A stretch of 64,000 nt of DNA from Deltaproteobacteria bacterium (GCA_016713425.1 JADJPE010000005.1:372001-436000); one strand, 5' to 3'. Shown: positions 9,062 to 18,660, counted from the stretch's first letter. Made by a program: numbers and translations. The notes: generated from the letters alone by a model not told the origin.

Positions 9062-10834
9062 CTAAAGGTCTCGTAAGCCGGCCGCGTGAAGCATGCTGGC
9101 CTCAAGTCGGTCGAGCCGCGCCGCACCCCTGGCCTCGGTATCTTTCGGGTCTTCCCCTTTGGGCCAGATTTCGACGACCTCGAAGTAGAACTTGAGCTTG
9201 GGCTCGGTGCCACTCGGCCGAACCGCGACCCGGCCACCATCCTGGAGGTCGAACACCAGCACATCCGCCGGAAGGCGCTTGACTTCCGTGCGCTGCCCAT
9301 CGGCACCAATGCGCGTTCCGGTGGCAACATCCCAGGTCGAAATCACACCCGCATCGGCCCCGAACAACACCGGTGAGACAGCCCGTAGTCGATCCATCGC
9401 CACGTCCATCGCGCGCCGACCATCGACCCCGGCCAGAGTCACACTGCGCTGCCGGCCAACGTAATAGCCAAAACGTCGACGAATGCGCCGCAAGGCATCG
9501 AACAAGGTCGATCCGAGCGCACTCCGCTTTTCATCCGCCGCCATCTCCGCAAGAACGAGCCCCGCGCTGATGCCATCTTTGTCGTGGACGATAGGACCGA
9601 CCGAATAGCCGAGCGCTTCTTCGTAGCCCAAAACGAAACGAACCGGATGGAGCGCCTGAAGTCGCTGCGCCTCATCCGCGATCCACTTGAAGCCCGTCAA
9701 GGTCTCCGCGTACCGAACCTCGTGTGCCGCCGCCATCCGCTCGAGGAGGCGAGAAGAGACGATCGTTGATACAACCAACCGCTCACCGCCCAAGTCGTTG
9801 CGAAAGAGGTGATCCGCCAGCAACACGCCGATCTCATTTCCGGTGAGAACTCGATAGTCGTCGATGGCGGCATCGAACGCCGCAGCGCCAAGGCGGTCGG
9901 CATCAGGGTCATGGACCAAGGCGAGATCGCACTTTTCGGCGCGCGCAAGCGCCAGAACCTTGTCCATCGCCCCAGGCTCCTCAGGGTTGGGAAAAGGCAG
10001 CGTCGGGAAGTCTCCGTTCGGCGCTTCTTGCTCGGCGACGCTCAGCACCCGTCGAAAACCACGGCGGCGCATCGCTTCGAAGAACAATGGAGCACCAACG
10101 CCGTGCATCGCCGAGTACGCGACGGAAAAATCTCCGGGTTCGAGATCATCAACGACCGCCAAGGTGGCAATGGCTCGAAGATATTCCTCGCGAAGCCCGT
10201 CCGTGCCCACGAGCTGCGCAGCCACGGAGGGATCGTTCATCGCAACACGAGGGATCTCATGCGCCGAAGGCGCCTGTCCGATCTCGGCAGATATCAGAGC
10301 GTCGATAGGCGGCACGATCTGCGCCCCGCTGTCCCAGTAGACCTTGAGCCCATTGTAGGCGGGCGGATTGTGGCTCGCCGTAATCATGATGCCCGCCGTC
10401 GCGTTCATCGACTTGACCGCAAAGGCCAACAGCGGTGTCGGCGCCGGGCCTTCGATCCAGAAGACCCGAAAGCCTTGGGCAAGACAGACTTCGGCGACGT
10501 CACGCGCAAAGACGTCAGACATGCGCCGACCGTCGCGTCCGACGACGATCCCACGCGTCCGCGCGCCCGCGTCCACATCTTGAAGATGCTTCGCCACACC
10601 AAACGCCGTCCGAATGGTCGCCACGCGATTCATTCGGCTCTCGCCCGGTCCCAGCAGACCGCGAAGCCCGGCCGTGCCAAAGGTCATCGGACCAGAAAAG
10701 CGTTCCTTGAGATCGGCGAGCGCAGCGGCGTCTTCCTGTTCTGCCCGCCCCACGATCGCCAGAAGCTCGGCCTTGGCCTCAGGGTCCACGTCTCGCTCCG
10801 CGTAGGCACGAGCCCGCGCAATCAGTTCAGCCAT
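9062..10834 (-). CDS. Phospho-sugar mutase (phosphoglucomutase/phosphomannomutase)
   Basis: This 590-residue protein belongs to the alpha-D-phosphohexomutase superfamily. In order it shows FGTAGLRGLLGPG near residue 53, the phosphoserine loop TASHNPPAYNGLKVYW, the metal loop DPDADRLG, the sugar-specificity loop GYEEALGYSVG and the phosphate-binding loop RPSGTEPKLKFYFE near the C-terminus. The GYEEALGY loop and the length resemble the PgcA/Pgm2-type phosphoglucomutases that interconvert glucose-1-phosphate and glucose-6-phosphate, but phosphomannomutase or phosphopentomutase activity cannot be excluded. It is cytoplasmic. It is separated from the HtrA gene upstream by 150 bp and stands in the same orientation. 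A GC-rich inverted repeat (gaccgc/gcggtc) follows about 30 bp after the stop without a T-tract. Confidence 0.93.
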   Translation of the reverse strand: MAELIARARAYAERDVDPEAKAELLAIVGRAEQEDAAALADLKERFSGPMTFGTAGLRGLLGPGESRMNRVATIRTAFGVAKHLQDVDAGARTRGIVVGRDGRRMSDVFARDVAEVCLAQGFRVFWIEGPAPTPLLAFAVKSMNATAGIMITASHNPPAYNGLKVYWDSGAQIVPPIDALISAEIGQAPSAHEIPRVAMNDPSVAAQLVGTDGLREEYLRAIATLAVVDDLEPGDFSVAYSAMHGVGAPLFFEAMRRRGFRRVLSVAEQEAPNGDFPTLPFPNPEEPGAMDKVLALARAEKCDLALVHDPDADRLGAAAFDAAIDDYRVLTGNEIGVLLADHLFRNDLGGERLVVSTIVSSRLLERMAAAHEVRYAETLTGFKWIADEAQRLQALHPVRFVLGYEEALGYSVGPIVHDKDGISAGLVLAEMAADEKRSALGSTLFDALRRIRRRFGYYVGRQRSVTLAGVDGRRAMDVAMDRLRAVSPVLFGADAGVISTWDVATGTRIGADGQRTEVKRLPADVLVFDLQDGGRVAVRPSGTEPKLKFYFEVVEIWPKGEDPKDTEARGAARLDRLEASMLHAAGLRDL

Positions 10835-10984
10835 TCGGCCGGCACCTTATCGGCATTCGAGCCCCGAGAGAACACCCCCGAACCACGACGCGCCCAAGGC
10901 ACACCGGCCGTGCTCGACAGCTCCGGCCGTGCTGCGGGTGCCCAGCGAGGACCAATCTGGCCCCAGAACCCGCCGGGCCGGGAT

Positions 10985-12319
10985 TCATAAGGCCGAATCG
11001 AGCTCGAGGGTTACATAGTAGGCGCGCCCGAGCCGTCCGATGATGACGGAGACGGCTTCCGCGTCATAGAGCGCGGGCGCGATCGCCTCGAAATGCTCGA
11101 GGCGCGCAAGGCGGCGACCTCCGATCGAGAGCAGGAGGTCCCCCTTCCGGATCCCGAGCGAGGCCGCATGGCTTCCCGCCCGAACGCCCGTGATGACCAG
11201 GCGGCCCCCCTTCTCCGTCACCGAGAGCCCAAGCCGCGACCGACCGATGGTCGCCGCCATCTTGGCGGACAGCTCCTTGACCACGAGCTCGAGGCGCGTC
11301 TTCTTCCCGCCCCGAACCGCCGTCAAACGCACCCGCTGGCCGGGGACGAAGCTCCGCTCCAAGAGACGGTACGCGCGCGCGTTGTCGACTTCGATCCCGC
11401 TGACATCGACGATCTCGTCGTTCGTCAGGACACCCGCGAGTTCGGCTGGACTCCCGGGAATCACACGAGCGACGCGTGCACTCTCTAGCTTCTTGTGGTC
11501 GAGCATGATGCCGGTAAACGCGGGACGTACTTCACCATAGCGCAGCACTTCGTCGACGACGGCCTTCGCTTTGTCGACCGGAATCGCAAATCCAATGCCC
11601 GTGCCACCGCTGTAGATTGCGGTATTGATCCCAATGAGACGACCCTCGAGGTTCAGGAGTGCTCCCCCCGAATTGCCGGGATTGATCGCGGCATCGGTCT
11701 GAATGAAGTCCTCGTAGCTCTTGTCTTCGGCCTCGATCGACCGATGAAGCGCGGAGACCACACCCGTCGTCACCGTGTTCGCAAGGCCGAACGGATTGCC
11801 GATCGCGACAACCGTCTCGCCGATCATGATGTCCGTCGACGTCCCGAAGGTCGCGACGGGAAGCGCGAGCCCCTCAGCCTGAACGCGGCCGGCGCCGTCG
11901 CGAATCTTCAGAACCGCGACGTCGAACGTGGGATCGGCGCCCACGACATCGGCGTCGAAGCGCCGCCGGTCGGCAAGCGTAATCGTGATGTTGGCCGCCC
12001 GCTGAATGACGTGCTCATTGGTGAGAACGAGCCCCGAAGCATCGATGATGACGCCCGAACCCAACGATTGCTGCGCACGAGGCTTCCGCTGGCCGAAGAA
12101 GTCGAGCGCGCCGTCTTGGCCCCACCGAGAGAAAGGATTGGACGATACGGCGACCTCGGTCGAAATATTGACCACCGACGCCCCGGCGCGCTGAACGACC
12201 TCGACGACCGGCGTGCGACGCACCGACGTCGAAGCCGCGCCCGAGGCAAGCGACGTAGTCGTCGCATCACCAGGAACCGATGCACAAGACAAGAAGAAGA
12301 CATAGGCGAGCGTGAGCAC
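10985..12319 (-). CDS. HtrA/DegP-type serine protease with PDZ domain
   Basis: This 444-residue protein has a trypsin-like protease domain with a full catalytic triad: H103 in LTNEHVIQ, D133 in FDVAVLK and S217 in NPGNSGGAL. One PDZ region covers roughly residues 260-345 and a second PDZ-like segment follows to the C-terminus. The N-terminus is a short hydrophobic run ending FFLSC, so it may be a lipoprotein, though the lipobox is not ideal; otherwise it is a signal-peptide or anchor form. HtrA proteins are periplasmic quality-control proteases and chaperones. The start is only 9 bp after the stop of the kinase-FGE gene, so the two are one transcription unit. This suggests an envelope-stress or signalling connection (inference). 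Confidence 0.93.
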   Translation of the reverse strand: MLTLAYVFFLSCASVPGDATTTSLASGAASTSVRRTPVVEVVQRAGASVVNISTEVAVSSNPFSRWGQDGALDFFGQRKPRAQQSLGSGVIIDASGLVLTNEHVIQRAANITITLADRRRFDADVVGADPTFDVAVLKIRDGAGRVQAEGLALPVATFGTSTDIMIGETVVAIGNPFGLANTVTTGVVSALHRSIEAEDKSYEDFIQTDAAINPGNSGGALLNLEGRLIGINTAIYSGGTGIGFAIPVDKAKAVVDEVLRYGEVRPAFTGIMLDHKKLESARVARVIPGSPAELAGVLTNDEIVDVSGIEVDNARAYRLLERSFVPGQRVRLTAVRGGKKTRLELVVKELSAKMAATIGRSRLGLSVTEKGGRLVITGVRAGSHAASLGIRKGDLLLSIGGRRLARLEHFEAIAPALYDAEAVSVIIGRLGRAYYVTLELDSAL

Positions 12320-12328
12320 AGGGCTCTC

Positions 12329-15300
12329 TTACGCCTCGAAACGCGCGACGTCCAACTCGTCGGTCATTTCTCGAACGAGCCGAAAACCAAGGCCGAGGGC
12401 CACATAGTCGGGCTTGGTGAGATCGCGATGGGCCAGCCGGCAGAAGTTCGCGGTATCCAGCCAACCGCCGCCACGCACAACCGCAACGAGCCCGCCTCCG
12501 TCCTCCGTTACGCAGAGCTCGCGCACACCGCCGGCCATATCGCGAGCCCCGTAGGGTGAGCAATCCATCGGGAAGGCACCCACCGGTTCCGGATCTGGGT
12601 AAGAGCGATTTCTTGAGTCCCGCATTTTGCAGAAGGTGGGATCGAAGTGGTCCCCCCACGGAAAGAACCGGCCATCGACACCACGCGCCGCCTTCTCCCA
12701 CTCGGTCTCGTGAGGCAAACGAAGACGTTGATGCATGACCTCGGATCGCCACACCGCGAACTGAGCCGCATCCCGTAGGCTGATCCCACTCACGGGAAGA
12801 TGATCGCCCCACGTCGAACCATCGGGTCCTCGCTCAGCATACGCGAAGCGACCTGACGACTCGTCAAACATCCAGAAATAGCCCTCGACCGGACGCGCCC
12901 GCGGCGACCGGCGGCGTGCTTGTTCGACATCGACCTCGACGAGCGCGTGGAGGAACTCCAGATACTCGGCGCAGGTGATCGGAAAACGCGCGATCGCAAA
13001 CTCGGCGACCTCGGCCACATGCCGCTCGAGGCTGCCCGGCGCCATCGCATCTCCGCCCACGATGGCCGGGCCCGCCGGGACGAGCACATACTCGTCTCCA
13101 ATCTCCTCGGAGCGACGACAACGAACGTGGATGCTCACCGCCTCGTTGCGCCCAACCCACACCGGACATTGGATCTCGCGTTCGCCCGTTGCCGAGACAC
13201 TGACGAGATAGCTCCCAACCGGTATATTGAAGCGAGGCACGGGGTTCCGCCCGAGCGCCCGACGCGGACCCGGCCTGAGTGCGCGACCTTTGAGCTCCAT
13301 GGGCGCGATCGACACTTCGCTCTCTTCATCACCCGTCAGCGCGATCTCGAGGGTGCCTTCACCCTCCATCACCTGGGACCACACCCCGTCGTCGAATCTT
13401 GAGACAAGGCCGCGATAGTACCGCTGCGACTCGACGTCGCGCGCGCGCTCCGCCTCGCCAAAGCGCGCGAAATAGAGCGATGCAAGCCCGCTCCGGGCTT
13501 CCTTGTCATCAGAAACTTCTCCGAGCGCCCTCAAGAACGCGCTCTCCGCCTCCTCAAAGGCGCCGATCGCCTCGATCTTCAGCTCACTCACTTTGTCTTC
13601 GAGCGCCCAAAGCGGCGCTTTCGATTCGGCCGAAGCCCAGGCCGCGATCGACTTCGCCAGGCGCCGGACTTCGGATTCGGTGCCTTGCAAGGTAACTTTC
13701 AGTGTTCGCCAGCGCTCAGTGGCCCGGCGTCCCTCGCGCACAAGCCCGCGCGCGCTCTCGATCCGACGCTCGCGCTCCTTGGCGCCTTCCAAGATGTGCC
13801 CAATTTCGTCGGCCAGCACCTTCGCGGCTGGACGCTGCTCGGGGTCGGCATGCATGGCGGCCAGGCAAAGGTCCTCGAGCGCCTCCGAAATCCCGGCGTT
13901 CGGTGCCCGCGACCGCGGGGGCTCGAACTGGTGCTGGCGCACCCGGACAACCGTGGAGACAAAGCCTTGATCTTCGTAGGGAGGCGTCAGGGTCAGAAGC
14001 TCGTAAAGGACAGCGCCCAACCCGTAGACATCAGACTTGGGCCCGACCCGTTCCTGCATCCCCTCGGCCGCCTCAGGCGACATATATTGCGGCGTCCCGG
14101 TGATGGTCCCGGCCGCGCTGTCATGTGCGGACGGCAAGGGGCCCGTCCCCGCGCGGGCCCCGCCGTCCACCTCGCCCTCGTCGGTCGAAGGCCCCATTTT
14201 GGCGAGTCCCCAATCGAGCAAGATCGCTTCACCGTATCCACCCACCATGATGTTGGCCGGCTTGATGTCTCGGTGGATGACCCCGCGCGCGTGAGCAAAC
14301 GCGACGGCGTAGGCGATCTGCTGGAAAACGGTCAGCAGTCGAACGCGAGTAAACTCGCGGACGGTCTCTTCGTCGCCTTCGCGGAGCGACTGGACGACAT
14401 CAGCGAGCGTACAGCCCGACAGCTTCTTCATCACATAGAAGAGCTCTCCAGTCGGAAGTCGCCCGACGTCGTGGACTGGAATGATGGCGGGATGCTCGAG
14501 ACGCCCGGTCGCCCGAACCTCCGTCCAAAACCGTCGGATGTTTCGGTCCGACACCGCTTCACCGAGAAGGGCCTTGATCGCCACCTCGCGACCGATCTCC
14601 GTGTCTCGTGCCTTGAGAATCCGACCCATGCCACCTCGACCGATCTCACCGAGGAGCTCATAGCGTTCTTCCACGCGGCGACCACTCGGCGCCAGCCGCT
14701 CCGACGACGGTTCGACCCGGAGCTCGAAGCCCCCCAAAGCCGGCAGGCTGCGTCGTCCGCGAGCATCCAAGGCGGAAGCAGGCACCTCCTCGTCCAATCT
14801 GGGCCGGGGGTGAACGAACTCGAAAGCGCGCGCCCCGGACGTATGCGACCGGGAATCGGCCGGCGGCGACCCCGCGGTTGCGCCGGCACTCTCGCTCCCC
14901 GCGGTCGCCAGGGGGATCTCGTTCGCAGGCACCGACGTCGTCGTCGTCATGGACGTCGACGTCAGCATGGGCATCGACGTCGACGATGACGGCGCGGGGC
15001 CCCTTGGCGGCTGGGCCGGCTTCGCGGTCTCGGTCGGCGCAAGCCATACTGAGTCTGCGGCGATCTCCTCAACCTGCTCAGCCGGAGTCCAGGAGGATTT
15101 CGTCTGTCCCCACGGGTCGTCGGACCCGAAGGGGCGGTGCACCTGGCTCAGGTCCTCGGTCGCGAAGGGGCGGTGCACCTGGCTCAGGTCCTCGTTCGCG
15201 AGAACGCCAGGATTGGTCGTCTCCGGACCCGGCGCCGGTGGCATGAGTGCCGAAGGCGACGAGGGCCACGGGAAGTCCCGCACCGTGTCCGAAGCCCTGA

Positions 15301-15475
15301 CCGCTTCGGCTTCGCGCCCCTCGCCGACAAGCCCGGCGGCTTCGCGACCTTCGGCGGCACGTCGTTCAGCGCTCCGGCCCTCGATGCGAAGATCGCTCCG
15401 GCTCTCGAGGCGAGGATCGCGCCGACCCTCGATGCGAACAGGATCGGCGTCTGGCCGCGTTTCGTCCTTTGCCAT
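12329..15475 (-). CDS. Ser/Thr protein kinase fused to a formylglycine-generating-enzyme-like (SUMF1) domain
   Basis: From Met 15475 this is about 1048 residues; the frame is open to 15616, so a longer start is possible. The first about 270 residues are Arg/Glu- and Pro/Ser/Thr-rich, with a duplicated EDLSQVHRPF unit. A Hanks-type kinase domain follows: GEIGRGGMG P-loop, VAIK lysine, HRDIKPAN catalytic loop, DWGLAK (DWG replacing DFG), GTPQYMSPEAAEG activation segment and DVYGLGAVLYELL. Next come a helical, partly coiled-coil linker and a beta-rich segment. The C-terminal about 230 residues form an FGE-sulfatase fold domain (RFPITCAEYLEFL, LPHETEWEKAARG, FPWGDHF, VVRGGGW, GLGFRLVRE). In myxobacteria and planctomycetes such fusions are known, and the FGE part is often a ligand-binding rather than catalytic module. 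No transmembrane helix is evident. HtrA follows 9 bp downstream. Confidence 0.93.
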   Translation of the reverse strand: MAKDETRPDADPVRIEGRRDPRLESRSDLRIEGRSAERRAAEGREAAGLVGEGREAEAVRASDTVRDFPWPSSPSALMPPAPGPETTNPGVLANEDLSQVHRPFATEDLSQVHRPFGSDDPWGQTKSSWTPAEQVEEIAADSVWLAPTETAKPAQPPRGPAPSSSTSMPMLTSTSMTTTTSVPANEIPLATAGSESAGATAGSPPADSRSHTSGARAFEFVHPRPRLDEEVPASALDARGRRSLPALGGFELRVEPSSERLAPSGRRVEERYELLGEIGRGGMGRILKARDTEIGREVAIKALLGEAVSDRNIRRFWTEVRATGRLEHPAIIPVHDVGRLPTGELFYVMKKLSGCTLADVVQSLREGDEETVREFTRVRLLTVFQQIAYAVAFAHARGVIHRDIKPANIMVGGYGEAILLDWGLAKMGPSTDEGEVDGGARAGTGPLPSAHDSAAGTITGTPQYMSPEAAEGMQERVGPKSDVYGLGAVLYELLTLTPPYEDQGFVSTVVRVRQHQFEPPRSRAPNAGISEALEDLCLAAMHADPEQRPAAKVLADEIGHILEGAKERERRIESARGLVREGRRATERWRTLKVTLQGTESEVRRLAKSIAAWASAESKAPLWALEDKVSELKIEAIGAFEEAESAFLRALGEVSDDKEARSGLASLYFARFGEAERARDVESQRYYRGLVSRFDDGVWSQVMEGEGTLEIALTGDEESEVSIAPMELKGRALRPGPRRALGRNPVPRFNIPVGSYLVSVSATGEREIQCPVWVGRNEAVSIHVRCRRSEEIGDEYVLVPAGPAIVGGDAMAPGSLERHVAEVAEFAIARFPITCAEYLEFLHALVEVDVEQARRRSPRARPVEGYFWMFDESSGRFAYAERGPDGSTWGDHLPVSGISLRDAAQFAVWRSEVMHQRLRLPHETEWEKAARGVDGRFFPWGDHFDPTFCKMRDSRNRSYPDPEPVGAFPMDCSPYGARDMAGGVRELCVTEDGGGLVAVVRGGGWLDTANFCRLAHRDLTKPDYVALGLGFRLVREMTDELDVARFEA

Positions 15476-15736
15476 GCGACGCTCAGGTCCTCGGCACTCT
15501 ATCCTGGCCAAGGTACTTGAAGACATCATCACCGATGGTGCACCCCAACGTAAGCGGCCGCGGGCAAGATCGGGCGGGTTATACCTAGATACGCCTAGGC
15601 CCGCGAAAGGACGCACATTCGGTCGGCTGGCGCTTGCCGCAATCGGTCGGGGTGGGATAAGCCCACGCTTCGGCGCTGCTGTTTTGCTGCGAGCGCTGCG
15701 CAGCCCGCAAGCAGGCGCTCTGGGGTCTTAATCAAG

Positions 15737-17038
15737 ATGACGAACTTCTCCCCTCTTCTCATCGCGCTGGTCGCCATTGCACTCGGCGGAGTCGCTTTCG
15801 CGGTCCATCTTTGGCGGCAGCTCCAAGCACGTGAAAGCGACATCACCCGACAGAATCAGCTCATCGAGGATCGGCAATCCCAACTCGAGCGTTGGCGTCA
15901 GGACGACAAGAGCCGACGAGATGAGCTCGAGACGCTGCGGACTCAGCTCCAAGAGGCCAAGGCCAAGCTCAGGCGGCACAAAGAGGCCGCCCAGCAGTCT
16001 GGCGGTGGGTCCGGCGGCGGGAAGAAGCGAAGAGAAGACGCCGGGGCGCGCTCGGCCGCCCAAGAGCCCAACAAGAACGTGGGTCCGATCGTCCACGTGA
16101 GCAACCAAGCCCTCTCCGAACAGTACGAGCTCAAGCTCGAATCTGCACGAAACGCGCTGGCCGCGACCGAGCGTCAGCTCGAGACCGCGCGCCGCGACTC
16201 CGTCCAGCTACGCGAGCAGCTCAAGAAGGCGCAGGCGCGTCAAGAGCAAGCGGAGCGAGCGGCGGTCGAGAGCCAAACCGGGACGGACAGCCAAACGAAG
16301 CCAGGAATGGAAGGGCACCCGCAGGAGGCAAGCGTCGCCGAGCGCGGAGCGCCGGCATCCGGCGCCAAGGTCACGACCGCCGACAACGATCCAGCCCAAG
16401 TGGTCACGCTGCTCCGTGCCGAGCTCGACGAAGTCCGTCGGCAGGCCGCCCAGCAGGTCAAGAAGATCGAGAAGCAGCGGACGGAGGCCGAACATCGGGC
16501 GCGCGCAGCGACAAAGCGTGCCGCGTCGAATCACGCGCTCTACCAAGTGATCAAGGGCCAGCTCGAGCTGACCGAAGACCGCCTCGCGCTCCTCAAACAA
16601 CGGTACGAGGGTGCGCGTTCACCCGCCGAGATCGAAGCCGCGCTCAGAAAAGACCGCAAGAAAGAACGCCGCGCCGCGCGAGCTCTCGAGCCTAAGCCTG
16701 CTTCCACGGATTCCACGGATTCTAGAGATTCCAAGGAAAGCACACCGGCCGACACGCCCGAGGTCGACACGCCCGACATCGAGACGCGCGCGGTCGACAC
16801 GCCCGACATCGAGACGCGCGCGGTCGACACGCCCGACATCGAGACGCGCGCGGTCGACACGCCCGACATCGAGACGCGCGCGGTCGACACGCCCGACATC
16901 GAGACGCGCGCGGTCGACACGCCCGAGGTCGAGGCGCGCGAGGTCGAGACCGCGATCGAGCCGATTGAAGCACCCGCCTCGATCGAGACCGCTCGGCACG
17001 TCGAGTCGACGCGATCGACACCCCCGCAGGTCTCGTGA
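15737..17038 (+). CDS. Membrane-anchored coiled-coil protein with Thr/Pro/Glu repeat tail
   Basis: This 433-residue protein has one N-terminal transmembrane helix (PLLIALVAIALGGVAFAV), then about 300 residues of highly charged heptad-like sequence (SQLERWRQDDKSRRDELETL; TRRDSVQLREQLKKAQARQE) typical of an extended coiled coil. The tail carries five perfect copies of VDTPDIETRA plus degenerate copies on each side. No enzymatic motif is present and no family is recognised. The stop overlaps the GTG start of the caspase-like gene (GTGA), so the two are translationally coupled and probably act together. The start ATG has no strong Shine-Dalgarno. It is divergent from the kinase-FGE gene. Confidence 0.75.
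   Translation: MTNFSPLLIALVAIALGGVAFAVHLWRQLQARESDITRQNQLIEDRQSQLERWRQDDKSRRDELETLRTQLQEAKAKLRRHKEAAQQSGGGSGGGKKRREDAGARSAAQEPNKNVGPIVHVSNQALSEQYELKLESARNALAATERQLETARRDSVQLREQLKKAQARQEQAERAAVESQTGTDSQTKPGMEGHPQEASVAERGAPASGAKVTTADNDPAQVVTLLRAELDEVRRQAAQQVKKIEKQRTEAEHRARAATKRAASNHALYQVIKGQLELTEDRLALLKQRYEGARSPAEIEAALRKDRKKERRAARALEPKPASTDSTDSRDSKESTPADTPEVDTPDIETRAVDTPDIETRAVDTPDIETRAVDTPDIETRAVDTPDIETRAVDTPEVEAREVETAIEPIEAPASIETARHVESTRSTPPQVS
16763..16912 (+). repeat. 30-bp in-frame tandem repeat, 5 perfect copies
   Basis: Five identical 30-bp units (starting gtcgacacgcccgacatcga) encode VDTPDIETRA in the tail of the coiled-coil protein, flanked by degenerate VDTPEV units. Exact identity at the DNA level points to recent expansion by slippage or unequal recombination. 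Confidence 0.97.
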
Positions 17039-18660
17039 GAATCGGACGATGCGCCGACCCACGGTCGCGGCGAGGTGCTGTGTTTGCGATCGTCGAGATC
17101 GTTGCGATCGTTGCGCTTGGGGTCATCGGCGGCGACGCCGCCCCGGCGTACGCCAAAGAACGACCCGCGGTCGTCTTGGTTGGAAGCGCATGGGGCCCGG
17201 AAGGGAACCAGGTCTCGCTCGAAACCCAGGTTGAAGCGCTGAAAGACGCCCTCGGCCCACGGCTCAGCACCCTCCTCTTCGCCGCGGGCAGCAACGCGGA
17301 CGTTCGGAGCGTACAAGTCGAAGACCTCGAAAGCTTGGACGAAGCGACGGATCTGCTCGGGCTCGTCTTTGCACGGCCCCAAGGGCTGTTCGTCCAGTAC
17401 CGTCCCTCCAAGATCCGCGGCGCGGGTGTGGCCTCGAAGGCTGGGTTTCTCTCCGCGATCCAAGAAGCGTCTCGACGGAGCGTCGACGTTGTCGTCTTCG
17501 CGGTCGGACACGGCACGCCCGCGACCGAGGAACAGCCCGCCGCCATCGAGCTTTGGGGCGCAGACGATCAGCTCTACGTCGACGAGCTTGCGCAATTCAT
17601 GGACCGCAAAGCAGCGCCGAAAGGCATGACCGCGTTCGTCTTGGGCCACTGCCACTCGGGGGCTTTTGCGGACGTGATGTACGTGCGAGGGGACCAGAAG
17701 GAATCGCTCGCGCCCTCGGCCCGCTGCGTCTTCGCCGCGGTCCCGAGCGACCGCGAAGCCGCGGGTTGTACGCCCGACGTCAATGATCCAAGCGCAGAAG
17801 CCTATATGGCGCAGATTGCGCACGCGCTGGGACGACAAGGGGTGGCCGACTACGACGGAGACGGTGCAGTTTCGCTCGCTGAAGCGCACGCATACGCGAA
17901 GATTCAAGACCCGACCATCGACTTGCCGGTGTCGACGAGCGAGGTCTGGCTCGAAGCGCTGCCCAGTGGCCCCGATGCCGTGCCGAACGACTGGACGGTC
18001 TCGCGCTTGATGGCCGAGGCGCGCGCTTCCGAGCGTGCCGTCCTCACGGCGCTCGGCCCCGACACGGCCGGGAAAATGACTCTCGGGGCGATGGCCGAGG
18101 CGCTCGAGCGAGAAAAGGACGCGCTTGAGCGGACCCGACGCGCGCTCGACGACGCTGAGGCGGACCGCGAGCAGCTTCGCCGACAGATCCTCAATGCGGT
18201 GCTCTTGAGATGGCCCGAGCTGTCCAATCCTTACCATCCAGTCTCACGACGGATCCTCTCCGCGCCGAGCCGCCGACTGGAACCCGACCCACCACAAAGT
18301 CCCGACCCGCGACCAAGCGCTGGCGCACGACCAGGTGCGGACGCACGACCAGGCGCGGGCGCACGACCAGGCGACTCAGTCCGGAGCGTAGGCATGACCG
18401 AACGCCGCAGCGTCGAAGACGGAAGCCTCATCGACGTGATCAAGAAGCGACCTGAGCTCAGGGAGATCGAACGGTTGGACCGACAGCTGACGATTCGAGC
18501 GAATGCGGTGCTTCGTCAGGAGAAAGACGTTGTTCGCAAGGAGCGGTGGCTGAGGACAGCGCTCTATGTCGCACGGGAGCAAGGCATCCGCCGTCGCGGG
18601 CGAACGAACGAAGTCGCGCAGCTCGACGCAATCCTCGCGTGCGAATCGATGACGCCATGA
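17035..18660 (+). CDS. Secreted caspase-like (clan CD) protein with EF-hand and coiled-coil C-terminus
   Basis: This 541-residue protein starts at GTG 17035 inside the stop of the preceding gene. The N-terminus is a signal peptide (VFAIVEIVAIVALGVIG, then AYA/KERPAV). The next about 190 residues have the clan CD layout: strands such as PAVVLVGSAW, a catalytic His in VFAVGHGTP (H159) and a Cys after a hydrophobic strand in AFVLGHCHSGAFAD (C206). A canonical EF-hand loop DYDGDGAVSLAE lies at 272-283, so calcium may control it. Downstream are a coiled coil (ALEREKDALERTRRAL), Pro/Gly/Ala-rich repeats (ARPGAGARPGD) and a helical charged end. The protease assignment rests on the His/Cys dyad and fold pattern; substrate is unknown. 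The coupled coiled-coil gene upstream is its likely partner. Confidence 0.8.
   Translation: MRIGRCADPRSRRGAVFAIVEIVAIVALGVIGGDAAPAYAKERPAVVLVGSAWGPEGNQVSLETQVEALKDALGPRLSTLLFAAGSNADVRSVQVEDLESLDEATDLLGLVFARPQGLFVQYRPSKIRGAGVASKAGFLSAIQEASRRSVDVVVFAVGHGTPATEEQPAAIELWGADDQLYVDELAQFMDRKAAPKGMTAFVLGHCHSGAFADVMYVRGDQKESLAPSARCVFAAVPSDREAAGCTPDVNDPSAEAYMAQIAHALGRQGVADYDGDGAVSLAEAHAYAKIQDPTIDLPVSTSEVWLEALPSGPDAVPNDWTVSRLMAEARASERAVLTALGPDTAGKMTLGAMAEALEREKDALERTRRALDDAEADREQLRRQILNAVLLRWPELSNPYHPVSRRILSAPSRRLEPDPPQSPDPRPSAGARPGADARPGAGARPGDSVRSVGMTERRSVEDGSLIDVIKKRPELREIERLDRQLTIRANAVLRQEKDVVRKERWLRTALYVAREQGIRRRGRTNEVAQLDAILACESMTP

Noticed and set aside
9809..10990. 393-codon plus-strand frame opposite the phosphohexomutase gene
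   Set aside because: Antisense shadow; the minus strand has all the mutase motifs.
13685..14989. 434-codon plus-strand frame opposite the kinase
   Set aside because: Antisense to conserved kinase motifs; ends in a repeat-derived Arg/His run.
16540..18237. 565-codon minus-strand frame opposite the coiled-coil and caspase-like genes
   Set aside because: Shadow frame; it contains the repeat as RVSMSGVSTA units but no domain, while the plus frames have signal peptide, catalytic dyad and EF-hand.
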